Shown here piece after piece: positions 53,616 through 64,000 of a DNA stretch of 64,000 nucleotides (its first letter is position 1; each line of letters starts with the position of its first letter). The translations under genes were made by a program, and so were the position numbers. The DNA comes from Cavia porcellus (lineage: Eukaryota > Chordata > Mammalia > Rodentia > Caviidae), in the NCBI RefSeq assembly GCF_034190915.1, contig NW_026947484.1, positions 136,870,982 through 136,934,981 of the forward strand. Direction: 5' to 3'. The notes below the pieces were generated by a model. The model did no database searches. It was given only the letters and a program-made list of their open reading frames with translations, and was not told the origin of the DNA.

Positions 53616-54454
53616 TAAGGATATCTCTAAAGCCTCAAGCACAGGGCATAGACACAATTTATCCTCAACAGGAAGCTGGTAGCTAAGACCCCAACTGGCT
53701 GGAACATTTTGTGGCTCTGGAGCCACAGACAGCAGGTTTTAGCCAATGACTGCTCAAAGATATTTCAATGACCTCTTGACAAGGAACCATCTATGTCTGG
53801 CCATCTCCACCTGTAGCTGCAGTCCACTGCCTTCGAATCTTCCCTTTCACTCCCATGGGCAGGGCAGCTGTCCAGCGTAAACTTATCTGCGTGGTGGCTG
53901 TAGCTGACACTCAGACAGGATGCTTACGGACTAGTGGGAGGCAGCTCTCAACCCTGCCCAGGGATGGTTGTACCCTAAAGTAAACTGATGTAATCTGCAG
54001 GATAACAGACCTTCACACTACAGGCTGTGCAAGAAAAGGCCTGTGGCATACAAACTGCTATTCATACACAACCTTTGCTCCCTAAATAGAACACAGAGGC
54101 TCATCTTTGCTTTAGCAGAAGCAGGAAAAATGAAAGAAAAAAGAAAAGCAGGAGGAGGGGATGAAGAAACAAAACAGAATCATATCTGAATCTGATACAT
54201 TCTGCTTGATGACATTCACTACTATATTTAAAGTCAGAGAGAGAAGACAACTCATTAGTAGTCTTCCGTATGTTAAAGTTTGGTGTGTAACAGTTATATG
54301 TACTCTTTGTAAGACAATTTAAAAACATATAAACACACACATATTGTGACAGTGGAATCAAATGTTTGCAGTACTTCTGAAATGCAGAATACTTCCTTGC
54401 CCGCATGAAGAAGGCTGGAGGCAGGTTGGTCTTCTTTTAAGAATTACTCCCCTT

Positions 54455-54571
54455 GGGGCTGGGGATTTATCTTAGTGGCATAAGTGCCTGCCTTGCAAAT
54501 GTGTGGTCGTGAGTTCGATCCCCGGTACTAAGAAAAAAGAAAAAGACAAAAAAAAAAAAAAAAAAAAAAAA
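54455..54571 (+). mobile_element. ID SINE, young copy
   Basis: GGGGCTGGGGATTTATCTTA, GAGTTCGATCCCCGGTAC and a tail with more than 25 A. Imperfect flanking duplication AATTACTC / ATTTACTC. Confidence 0.93.
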
Positions 54572-54582
54572 ATTTACTCACC

Positions 54583-54756
54583 AACTTAGCACCCATATTG
54601 GAATCACAGAGGCACTAGGAGAGCTTTAAAAATAACAGTGCCTGGACTGCTGTGCCCGCCTCCTCCATGAGAGGAATGGCCTGGGCATTAGTATTTTTAT
54701 AAGCTCCTCAGGTGACTCTAACCAGGTGTGCCCGGGTCAAGAACTGCTGCCTTAAG
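54583..54756 (+). mobile_element. MER5A DNA transposon
   Basis: TTGGAATCACAGAGGCACTA, GGAGAGCTTTAAAAATAACA, TGGCCTGGGCATTAGTATTT, AGCTCCTCAGGTGACTCTAA and GTCAAGAACTGCTGCC are in MER5A order. Confidence 0.85.
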
Positions 54757-57589
54757 ATATCTCTTCCTAGATGGTGCCAGCCAGGTGATCAAACGCAAGA
54801 ACATTCCCTAACTTGAGGCTCTGAATGGCTTTAGGCTCCTCCACTCTAGAGATTCTGCAAAGATTAGGCTCGAGAAATTTTACTCTCCTCTTGCCTTTCT
54901 TGATCCAAAGAAAGTACCTGAGACCCAGCAGTTAGAACCCATTATTATACAATAATGTGTCTAACTTGAGTGCATTCTATTTGCAGACCTTATAAAAGCA
55001 CTTGTGGGCAGATCACATGTATCCCACCCCTGGGAGAAGTAAACAGTGTTAAGTGGCCTGAAGGAGCCAGGGCAGCTGGGTCAAGACAACTTGTTCAGCC
55101 AGAAGCAGCCCTGACAAGTACACAAATACAGAATTGTGCTTTAACCACATACTCACCTGTACCTGTTTATTAAGTATTTCCTTATTTGCCTCCCATTCTA
55201 CAGCCTTTGATCTCTGAAAATAGTGCTATCCTTAGAAAGTAGATCTTAACATAACAGTAAAAATTAACTCTTCTGTCCTGAGAGCTTCATTTCCTCTCCA
55301 CACTCTGCCCTGGCCGCGTCCCTCTGCTGGTTCGGCCCCGCTGTACTGACTTGTCGCCCTTAGAGTGACCAGGTCCCGGCCCTGCCCAAGGCATCCCCTG
55401 GCTCTGTGCCCCTTCCATCTTCTTCCTAGTGTGTGACCAAGGAAGGCTCTTCCTGGGCAGGGCCACGTTTTCAAAAAATAACTAACTTTAGACATTCTGC
55501 CCTCTCTGTATTACTATGCAATAAGCAACTACTACTTCTGTAATGTAAAAAGAAAAATCAAAGTATTATATATAGTTATGTAAAAAGGAATAAAAATAAA
55601 ATACTAGGTGATAGGGTACCAAATAACTTCTATTTTTCTTCTTTATATTTTCTTCCTTTCCCAATCCTCTGCAAAAGAATATGGCCTAGTTTTACAACTA
55701 GAAAAAAATTTAACCAAAAATAAAAATAATCAGTGATAGCTGTATAAAATTTCTTCTGCATTCACTACTATACTATAATAACTATACATATTTTGCCCCT
55801 ATTTCCTGGCTCTGAGCTCTCACATCTCTTGGAATTTCCTGAATGACTGGAGCCTTTTCATATATATAATGAACCTCTTTGGGCCATACCAGAGACTTAC
55901 ATTAATACCATAATTCAAAGTGAGCCCTTACATGGTTTCATGGAAAGACCTGGCTAGACTTAGCTAAAAAGTTCAGCCCTACCCCAGACCTCCAGGGACA
56001 GGGCAGGGGTCTGGAAACTGAGTTTAACCATCAAAGGCCAATGATTTAACCAATCAACCCATGGAATGAAACTCCAGGTAGAAACCCTTGACCACGGGTG
56101 GGTAGTCTTATTGTGTTAGTGAACATACAGAGGCCTCTGCACTAGCCCCAACCATATACATTGCCGTATCAACTCATCAGAGCTGACTTGTGTGGCCAAC
56201 AGGAAATGCAGCAACAGTGGTGAGGGACTTCAATGGTGGGCCATGGGGAGACACTGGGGTTTCTCCTTGCTCTTTCAGATCACATACTCCTAAGATTGCC
56301 AAATGCCACATGCTGCAGCAGGGACACCAAAACAGTCTAACAGGGAATTTCACAAACAGCCTCTTGTTCCAGCTAATACTAAGCTGCCAGTACCCTGTAT
56401 GCTACTGAGTCCCCCTGGGCTCCAGTCAGGTCTTCAAGTGACAGCAGTCCCTGAGGATGTCTGGGCTGCCATCTCCTGGGAGCTTCTATGCCACAAGCAT
56501 CCAGGTGAAGTGTTACTGAATTCCAAAGCCACGGAGCCCATGTGCAATAATAAAAGTTCATTGTCATAAATTAATAAAGATACCCTCAGGTTCCAAGATT
56601 GAATGTAAAATAATGTCACATATATGTGTGTATTCTCCTGGAAAAGGATCTGTGTATTTCAAAATATCCTTAAAGAATTCAAATACAAAAGAAGATTAAA
56701 AAGTCAAGATTAATAAATAAGTTCATGTCCTTTCAGATTGAGTTTGACAGTTTCTGGCCACACAAACACATGATACCACTTAACCAGTTTTTCAAGATAT
56801 TGTGTGTCTAAGGATGCTCCCAAATGTTTTGTGCTGGAGTCCCAGATGAGCCTGGCTAGGAATATTATGACTCAGCAAATAGTGAGCAGGAAAGGATGCT
56901 GAGCTTTTCATTTAGTTACTGGAGTATGCTTTGGTTCAGGCCTTTACCTCTAGGTTTAGGATCCAATTCATAGGTTCAAGATACATGACTGAATATATCA
57001 AAGTGTCGGAAGGATCTAGATCATAGCTTTACATATGTTCTTTCAGAAAGCTCCTTCAACACCCTGCTGTTCCATATACTACATAGGACTCAGTCACATT
57101 AGTATCTTTCTTCATCTGTCATACAGAAAGGATAAAAACTACCACGCACGCATCAATCTCACAGTGAACCACAGCGATCAAGTAACATGGTGAAAAACAA
57201 CAAATGAATACTTTAGAATTTTAACTGATTTCTATCAAAGTGAGATATCAATTTAAAAAACAGGAAAAAATCTTTGTAAAGTACAAGAGTATTAAAAAGA
57301 ACAGTAATGTTTAATTTTGAGTTAAACAAATAAAATGGATATGCAGTAAAATTGTGTTCACAAAAAAAATCCTGTACCCAGAAAATGACCACACAAAACG
57401 TTAATGATTTTGGGTGAATCACTGAGTGTTGAGAATATAGTGGATTTCCCTTTCTTCCTCACTTATTACAGGAGTGACAATATGTACTGTTCTCTATTTT
57501 CCATTTTTCTCAATTTTCCCACTCTTTAAATAAGGAAGTACATGGTACTTTTAAAATGAAGACAAACGATCACAGTGATTAGCACTTCA

Positions 57590-57760
57590 GTGTCACGCAC
57601 CATCCTTACTGCTTGGCTTACATCTCACTGAATCCTTGCAGCATACAAATGAGGTCAATTTCATCAGAGCCACACTTACAGGAGGAGGAACTGGTGTACA
57701 CGGTTAAGTAACTTTCTCCGTGACGCAGACATGAGTAATGGTCTTCTTAGACCATCCACA
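57590..57760 (-). mobile_element. MIR SINE, antisense
   Basis: ACATCTCACTGAATCCTTGC, AATGAGGTCAATTTCATC, GGAGGAGGAACTGG and GGTTAAGTAACTTTCTCC in reverse MIR order. Confidence 0.6.
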
Positions 57761-58109
57761 GCTCATAAAGAATGTGCTCCACAAGTATCAGTGATAAGCG
57801 ATAAAGCACGGGTTGGATTTTCTTGCCCCCCTAGTCCTGAAGGACATGATAGGGAATGCCCCTGAGTTAAAAAGAAAACTGCTGTAGCATGATGGATGCA
57901 CAGAGACCAAGCCAACTAAGTGCACCATAACATACAGTGGCTCCAGAGAAAGAGTTATCAGAAAGGAACCAGCAACCACATGCATTAGTCACAACACCCA
58001 AAGATTCCCGTTTGTTAGCCTTCAGTCGGGGAGACAAGAAGTAGCATGAGTCTATTAGCCCTTACCAGATCAAAGGACAAGCAGACACAAAGCTCTAGGG
58101 TTCAACCAG

Positions 58110-58220
58110 GATCTGAGACTGTTTCAAGACTCTGCAAGCACTGACTTTAACCCTTGCAGCAACCCTACAAGCTGCCTGGTCTCGGTGACTTCACCAATGC
58201 AGAACCTTATTGAATAGCTG
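58110..58220 (-). mobile_element. MIR fragment, antisense
   Basis: GCAAGCACTGACTTTAACCC and TTGCAGCAACCCTACAAGC resemble the complement of the MIR 3' half. Confidence 0.4.
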
Positions 58221-58395
58221 AAGAATAAATGGAGCTGAGCTAAATATGAAAATCAATTAACAAAGAAGGCCATGGCCAGATCAATCTCACTACCATGCAG
58301 GCACAGGGGAAGCCGCAAGGCTGTGACAGCTTGAGGCCCAGTTCTGCAAGATCATAGGCACAAGATCTGTATCTGGATTCTTCCCTTTGTCCAAA

Positions 58396-58510
58396 ACGTC
58401 CTTTGAGCTGGGGTGGTGGCACATTCCTGTTGGAGGCTGAGGCAAGAAGGTCACTGGAGCCCATGAATTCAAGACCACTGGAGTGCACAGTCAGATCTAT
58501 CTCAAAACCC
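58396..58510 (+). mobile_element. B1-like SINE, degenerate
   Basis: GAGCTGGGGTGGTGGCACAT, GTTGGAGGCTGAGGCAAG, AATTCAAGACCACTGGAGTG and ATCTATCTCAAAACCC; short deletions relative to B1. Confidence 0.55.
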
Positions 58511-58624
58511 AAATCCCTCAAATCTGTTATCAACTCCCACATGGCAAATGCAGTGCCGAAATGCTGCAGCAAACTGAAAGAATGAAGCTAATTCCAACGT
58601 CCTCTACCTCGCCGACCTCCCATC

Positions 58625-58790
58625 CCACAGGTGATAGCTGGGAGACTTTCAGTTGATTAACATCTCTCAGGCTCAGTTTTCCCATGTGTTAAACTGGGAT
58701 AATCTCCCTGAAGAACTGAATATCTTTGCTACATTTAAATACTACAATTATGACTTTAATTCCTGGCAAATAGTAAGTATCCCTTACATT
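58625..58790 (+). mobile_element. MIR SINE
   Basis: TTGATTAACATCTCTCAGGC, TCAGTTTTCCCATGTGTTAA, ACTGGGATAATCTCC and TTCCTGGCAAATAGTAAG. Confidence 0.7.
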
Positions 58791-58949
58791 AAGCCACCAA
58801 CTTCAGTAGCAGCAGTAGTCGTAAAAGATATTAGCTGCAGCTGGTAATTTCTCCCATATACCATGCCAAGATGTAGTTTCCAAACATAGCAGTAATAATG
58901 TCTCCTGTCCCACAGTCTCTTTTGCAACGTGACCATGCCATACTTCATG

Positions 58950-59069
58950 AAGAGGTAGACAGTTTTTGCATCTACTAAATGATCATGTGATTTTGGTCCT
59001 TAGTTCCGTTTATGTAATGTACTACATTAATTGATTCGTGTATGTTGAACCATCCTTGCACCCCAGAGA
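58950..59069 (-). mobile_element. L1 ORF2 segment, inverted 5' part
   Basis: Complement of L1 ORF2: TGATCATGTGATTTTGGTCC, TTGATTCGTGTATGTTGAAC and CATCCTTGCACCCCAGAG. Opposite in orientation to the L1 that follows immediately. Confidence 0.85.
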
Positions 59070-59640
59070 TGGCTATCATCAAACCATCATAACAAATGCT
59101 GATGAAGTTACAGGGAAAACGCACCCTTCTACATCCGTGGTGGGAATGTTAACTAGTACAACCACTATGGAGATCAGTATGGACATTCCTCGAAAAACTA
59201 AAAATAGAAATTCCACTTAATCTAGCTATTCCCCTTCTAGGACTTCCCAAAAGAATTAAAGACATAATATTACAGTGACATATGCATATCCATGTTTATA
59301 GCAGCACAATTCATAAGATCTACATCTTAGAAGCAGTCTACAAATCTACAACAGGTGAGTGAATAAAGAAAATGTGATATTTATACATAGTGGAGAACTG
59401 CTATGCCATAAAAAGGATAAAAGATGGATGCATCTTGAGATCATAATGTTAAATGAAATAAATCAGATGCGCAAGCTTATATACTGCATAACTTCTCATA
59501 TATAAGAAATTGCAAGTTAAATGTCTTTAAAAACAAAGTAAAAGAGAGATAGTAGGAAACAGAGATACAGCCTTTGCAAACAGGAAAAGGATTCAGACAT
59601 GGAGGAGGGAATAAAAAGAATTAAGATATATTAAGTACAC
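59070..59640 (+). mobile_element. L1 ORF2 end and 3' UTR, sense part
   Basis: GGCTATCATCAAACCATCAT, GGTGGGAATGTTAACTAGTA, CATGTTTATAGCAGCAC, GAATAAAGAAAATGTGATAT and AAATGAAATAAATCAGATGC are in L1 order. Stops disrupt all frames. The 3' limit is approximate. Confidence 0.85.
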
Positions 59641-59716
59641 ACACCTACTCCTTAAGATGAATGTAAACATTCTGTCCTATAAATATGTACTAATTCAACA
59701 AAAAGCAGCAGAGTGT

Positions 59717-59806
59717 TTGGGGCTGGTGGTGTGGCTCGACATAAGTGTATTTGCCTACCACATCTAAGGTTCAGTGTTTAATCCTCAGCTTGCAAAAAAC
59801 AAAAAG
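59717..59806 (+). mobile_element. ID SINE, diverged
   Basis: TTTGGGGCTGGTGGTGTGGC, GGTTCAGTGTTTAATCCTC and a CAAAAAAC-type tail. Confidence 0.75.
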
Positions 59807-60365
59807 GTAGAGCTTAATTCCTTTTCTTTGGATCTGAGCAAGCTCGTGGCACCACATGAACTCCAAAGCTAGGCCATGAAAACGCAGTGTCCATTTTGCT
59901 AGCTAATGCCTTAAACCACCAATGGCTGCTATGCCATGAAAGAAGTAGCCATGAACCAGAGCGCACCCAGTATTGCCTGCCCAGCATGACACGAAGTAGC
60001 CTCTATCGCAAGGCGCTTCCTAACCCTGAAAACTCTGAGCTAAGGCCCAGCCATGGCCTTACGCCTGGCCCCAAACCCCACTTAGAGATTCTGTGGATAC
60101 AAAAAAATTGGTGATTCAAGCTCCTGAACTTTGCAGTGATTTATTACACAGCAAAGTATCTGATTTATATACTACACTGTATTTTGCGTTTTTGTTTTTC
60201 TGATTAGTACATGTTTGGAGTATATGATTACATTTGCATTTCTCTACTGGCCAGTGATGCTGAGTAATTTTCATGTATTTACTGGACATCTTACACTATA
60301 CTTCTAATCAACATTTTTTCACAACCTATTATATGATGGATATCAGGGTAGAAACTGTGAAGGAG

Positions 60366-60495
60366 AAGCCAGGCATGGCGGTGCACACCTATAATCCCAG
60401 CACCTGGGTAGCTGAGACAGGAAGATCACTATAAGTTGGAGGCTAGGCCAGTCTGAACTACCTAATGAGACGCTGTTTCAAAAAAAAAAAGAAAG
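60366..60495 (+). mobile_element. B1 SINE without internal duplication
   Basis: AGAAGCCAGGCATGGCGGTG, TATAATCCCAGCACCTGGGT, a single CTAGGCCAGTCTGAACTACC module, GAGACGCTGTTTCAAAAAAA. Confidence 0.9.
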
Positions 60496-60505
60496 AAATT
60501 GTGAA

Positions 60506-60670
60506 GCTGAGCATGGCGGCACATGCCTATAATCCCAGCACTTGGGAGGTTGAGGCAGGAGGATCATTTTAAGTTTGAGATCAGTTTGGCTACAAAATGA
60601 ACTCAAGGCTAGCCTGAACTGCACAATGAGACCCTGTCTCAAAAAGACACACACACACACAAAAAGAATT
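60506..60670 (+). mobile_element. B1 SINE with internal duplication
   Basis: CTGAGCATGGCGGCACATGC, TATAATCCCAGCACTTGGGA, two modules (GATCAGTTTGGCTACAAAAT and GGCTAGCCTGAACTGCACAA), GAGACCCTGTCTCAAAAAG and a short (CA)n tail. Confidence 0.93.
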
Positions 60671-61644
60671 GAAACTGTGAAAGACAGATGATTAAGGTAT
60701 AATTTCGATCTAAGCTGATACATCCCCACAACTAATGATCACTGTACAACACAGTACAAAGGCAATGAGGTGCCCACTGCAAGGTTAAGCCTTCTCAGAA
60801 GGACAGAAGGTCCAAAGAGGCTTCCCAGAAACAGTGAATCTGAACTGAGTTCCAAAGAACACAAGGGGAAGGACAGGATGTGTCACATGAAAACTTCACG
60901 TACGTTCCACGTTGAGCAAAAAGTTGCCCAAGGTGGTCACAGGATCAGAGCGCACAACAAAGCCAGGCAGAAAAGAGGATGAGAGGCACTTCAGTAAAGT
61001 CAAATGCCTCCTCTGGGACAGGGAGAGTTGAGAAAGAGTAGATATAGACAAAGACTGGCTTTGTGCTCTGCACCACCCCTCTGTTGGAGCCAGAGGAAGA
61101 GCAGACACCAAGTCTAGAGGCAGGGAGTCCAGATGTAACAGTCAAGGCAGAAAAGATGAGGGCCTGACCTGGTTTTCAGGCCAAGGGCAAAAATATCATT
61201 CATTCATCTTTTATTCTTTTAAATCAATCTCCTGTGTATCTAAAATAGATCTGGTCTGAAGATGGTGATTAATAAATGCTAAATTATTGATGCCTGTCTA
61301 AGGTGTGACTACCAATGATTCACTTCACGCCAGCCGACTTCGATCTCCCAGACGTCTACACTGCTGACTCGCCTGAACGCCAGACTCTCCCACATCAAGG
61401 CATTCAGCTGCTGAGTCCAGGGCTAGTTCCCTGCGTCTGAGCCATTGCTTAACAGGCTCTTCTCCAAGGGCTGCTAAACTATGGCTTCAGAAATATTCCA
61501 AACATGGTAATATTGACTTAGAATTCACACTTCAAATACTTTTAAAAGTTAAAATATCCCCTGATTACCACTAGTACTGATCTTGTTTCCTCTTCATTTT
61601 CTCAGAGGTGGCACTATGATAACCTAGGGATGTAATTCTCCAGA

Positions 61645-61728
61645 CCTTCTTTAAGGTGCTGGGATCAAACTTCAGACTTCAGACAGGCTAGGCAAGTGCT
61701 GTACCACTGAGCTACTTCCATAGCTTCA
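61645..61728 (-). mobile_element. ID SINE, antisense
   Basis: AAGGTGCTGGGATCAAACTT, GGCTAGGCAAGTGCTGTACC, CACTGAGCTACTTCCATAGC. Confidence 0.75.
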
Positions 61729-63494
61729 GACATTTGAAAAGTTATTTTTATACACATAATGTAAAACTACTGAAATATACTGTATTGTTCAGTATTTTTA
61801 ATAAAATATTATCAAACCTTATCCTGCCTTATACCCCTTGATTTTTTGCCTCAATGTTTTTAATCAAATAAAATTCTAATTCTTTTGTTACACATAGCTG
61901 AATGGGACTGCGTTCCATCGCAGGATTAACCCACGTCCATGGCTATACAGGTTTTGTTTGGTTTGCTATAATTATCGAGTCCTTCTCCTTTCACGTGCCT
62001 CCTACCTCTTGTCCTTTCCTCACTTGAATCTACACAATTCCTCAGCTCCTCTCTGTGTCATCATTTAAACCAAGAGGAAAGCGTGGTTTACAAAAGTTCT
62101 GTGCTCCAGGCTACAGTAAGTCCACTAAAAGGCCCCATCACTTACAAGCAGCAAGGCCTTATTTCTTCTCACTATCACTGCTAAAGTGCCCCTGGCTCTT
62201 TCATCTCATGACAAAGACACACCTCCTGCTCTTTGAACTCTGCCCTCCTCTCACCTCACTCACCTCTTCCCATCACCCTCTACTCCTCTCTAGAAAAGGC
62301 AGGGAGAATGCCCCCAGAGCCCCATCTCCCTCTCACATTCCTTTTCTACAGTTCTTGCCCTCACTCGGGGATACCTCAGGAGAGCGTCTAGGACAGGAAG
62401 CCCTCAGCCTAGCCTCGGGCAGCCTTGTCCAGGGTCACAGCCACAGGACAGACCCCTTTCTCAGCTCCAACAGGATGCAAGTCAGCATCCACTGAAAAGG
62501 CTTCTGGTTGAATCTGAGAGCAAGCATCTGCCTTCTATTTTCTGGAGGGATCAGATTACTTGCCTGTAAATGCTCTCCCTGTAATTACCCTAACTGCTCT
62601 TTGCTTCCATCCGGTTTCACAGATAACGGAGATGGGTGGAAGCTGGCTGACTTGTGAGGGGGGCAGAGCATGCACCACCCCCCAAGCTGGCCCAGCCCAG
62701 TGGCTCTGGGAACCACAAAATCAGCAAGAGTTCCAGTAAAGGGCCATTGCTGGGCACCACCCCAGGCGTTGGTCCTTGTCACAGAACAATGGCTATTGCT
62801 GCTACTTTAGCCTCCGTTCCTGGTTCAAAGAGAGACTGCTTTCTCCAGATTTTCAATCTGGCAGAAAGGTGGTTACTGGATTTCAGATCGGTCTCTTTTC
62901 TAGTTCCCTCTGCTGCCCTCTTGCCTGTGGCCATGAATAGCTCCTCCTGTCACTCTGTCCTCCTAAAAGCTGGCTAGGCCAGATGCTCGCAGGGCCACAG
63001 GAAGAGGCTGTGAAACCCACACGCCCTGAAAGCAAGCAGGAGGGGCTTCTTCAGGCAGTCAGGGTGGAACCCACCAGGCAGTAGAGGACAGTGAAGGGCT
63101 TTGCTAGGAGCTTCCAGAGCAAAACCTGACTATGGAGGGGTGGCCAAGGATACAGGATGTTCCTGAGAAGTCACTCTGCCCCCTGCATCCCTCAACAGAG
63201 TCCCTCAGTCTGTCTCCAGAACCTGGGCCGTGGACGCACAAAACTAGGAAATGAGGCTGTTGAGACGCCAATGGTTACAAAGACTCTGAGACAAACATGA
63301 AGGTTCCTCTCCTCTCAGCTCCACAAAAGTGTCACTGGCCAGAGCCTTCTCAGCAGCCTCCCTTTGGCTTCTTAATGGCACCATGGTGACCCACTCAGTA
63401 GTAGAATTGCGAGTGATAAGCCCACAGGATACCTTCTTGCATGTCAGCAGGATGACCATGCAAAGCAGGACCCCTTCCACTAGATTGAGGTAGG

Positions 63495-63716
63495 TCTATT
63501 AGTCACTTTTTGGTCAGTGGGACAAAAACACCTGATACCCACAATTTAAAGGAGGGGATTACTTGGCTCACAATTCTCAGTGGGTTCAATCCAAAGTTGA
63601 CTGGTTCCAAGGCAGAAATGACATGGTGGAGAGCAGCTGCTCATCCCATGGAAGCCAGGAAACAGAGAGAATAGGGAGGAGCGAGGGATGAGAATAAACC
63701 CTTCCAGAAACTTAGC
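63495..63716 (-). mobile_element. MaLR LTR, antisense, truncated
   Basis: GTGGGACAAAAACACCTGAT, ACCCACAATTTAAAGGAGGG, AAAGTTGACTGGTTCCAAGG and CAGAAATGACATGGTGGAGA match the complement of the LTR end also seen at 32565. Ends abruptly where L1 sequence begins. Confidence 0.65.
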
Positions 63717-64000
63717 CTCTTTAATATATGGTGCTGGAAAAACTGGCTCTACACATGCTGAAGATTACTGTATCTTTCACCACATACCAAGCTAAAATCA
63801 GAGTGGATCAAAGATCCTAATATTAAAACAGAAACATTAAATAAGTTGGAAGACACAGTAGGTTAAACTCTTCAACACACTGGTGTAGGCAAAGACTTTA
63901 TGAACAAAACTTCAATTGCACTGGAACTATCTCAAAGAATTAACCACTGGGATCTCATCCTATTAAAAAGCTTCTGCACAGCAAAAGAAACCACCAACAG
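63717..64000 (+). mobile_element. L1 ORF2 fragment running off the window
   Basis: TGGTGCTGGAAAAACTGGCT, GTGGATCAAAGATCCTAATA, AAACTCTTCAACACACTGGT, GGCAAAGACTTTATGAACAA and AAAAAGCTTCTGCACAGCAA are the 3' part of L1 ORF2 in sense. Diverged and without an intact frame. Confidence 0.9.

Larger units (their letters stand above)
51550..64000 (-). other. IGSF3: IGSF3 5' intron, partial
   Basis: More than 12.4 kb upstream of the Ig1 exon with no match to the expected signal-peptide exon (Met-Lys-Cys-Phe start in human). Contains an AT-rich repeat-free patch at 51.64-51.96 kb, a MaLR LTR, MIRs, an ID, a MER5A, a twin-primed L1, B1 copies, a reverse MaLR LTR and an L1 ORF2 fragment at the edge. Stretches 55.2-57.5 and 60.7-63.4 kb are mostly unassigned. 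Confidence 0.85.

Noticed and set aside
63244..63480. Hydrophobic start (VLLCMVILLTC) resembling a signal peptide, considered as the missing IGSF3 first coding exon
   Set aside because: Does not match the expected IGSF3 start and would need GTG as initiator; no supporting splice arrangement.

Overview
The window is mammalian nuclear DNA. It carries most of one protein-coding gene, IGSF3 (immunoglobulin superfamily member 3), on the minus strand. The 5' part of the gene is at high coordinates and the 3' end at low coordinates. A rodent source is indicated by two SINE families: many tRNA-Ala-like ID elements with intact A/B boxes and A-rich tails, and 7SL-derived B1 elements with the internal ~29-bp duplication. 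The ID variant looks non-murine, possibly hystricognath, but I cannot name the species from sequence alone.

Gene layout. Eight exons, each encoding one V-type Ig domain, run from 51549 down to 16013. A ninth exon (14220-13970) encodes the juxtamembrane stretch, the single transmembrane helix, the cytoplasmic tail and the TAA stop. Each in-window splice junction I traced has AG/GT borders and lies in phase 1. All eight Ig exons are multiples of three in length. Together they give about 1179 residues of a protein that is about 1190-1200 residues in human. Only the start codon and about 14 signal-peptide residues are missing, and their exon must lie beyond position 64000. The 3' UTR continues below 13970 through a repeat-poor block to perhaps 11.2 kb, with no canonical AATAAA seen.

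Regions. 1-11 kb is intergenic, downstream of IGSF3: three LTR fragments, an L2 and an old L1M remnant, SINEs, and a GC-richer unassigned stretch at 7.8-8.7 kb. 11-14 kb is the probable 3' UTR. 14-51.5 kb holds exons and introns; the largest internal intron, between Ig5 and Ig6, is 11.7 kb. 51.5-64 kb is the start of a larger 5' intron with a MaLR LTR, MER5A, a twin-primed L1, paired B1 copies and an L1 ORF2 fragment running off the edge.

No second gene, CRISPR array, structural RNA gene or bacterial-type operon was found. IGSF3 belongs to the EWI subfamily (with PTGFRN, IGSF8 and CD101): type I membrane proteins that associate with tetraspanins. The most noteworthy non-genic signals are a CR1/L3-type LINE endonuclease fossil at ~42.4 kb with its peptide still readable, a three-level transposon nest at 16.9-17.8 kb, an L1 with a 5' inversion at ~59 kb, a coding acidic triplet tract in Ig8, and two motif clusters that could be regulatory. 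I found no convincing previously undescribed system.
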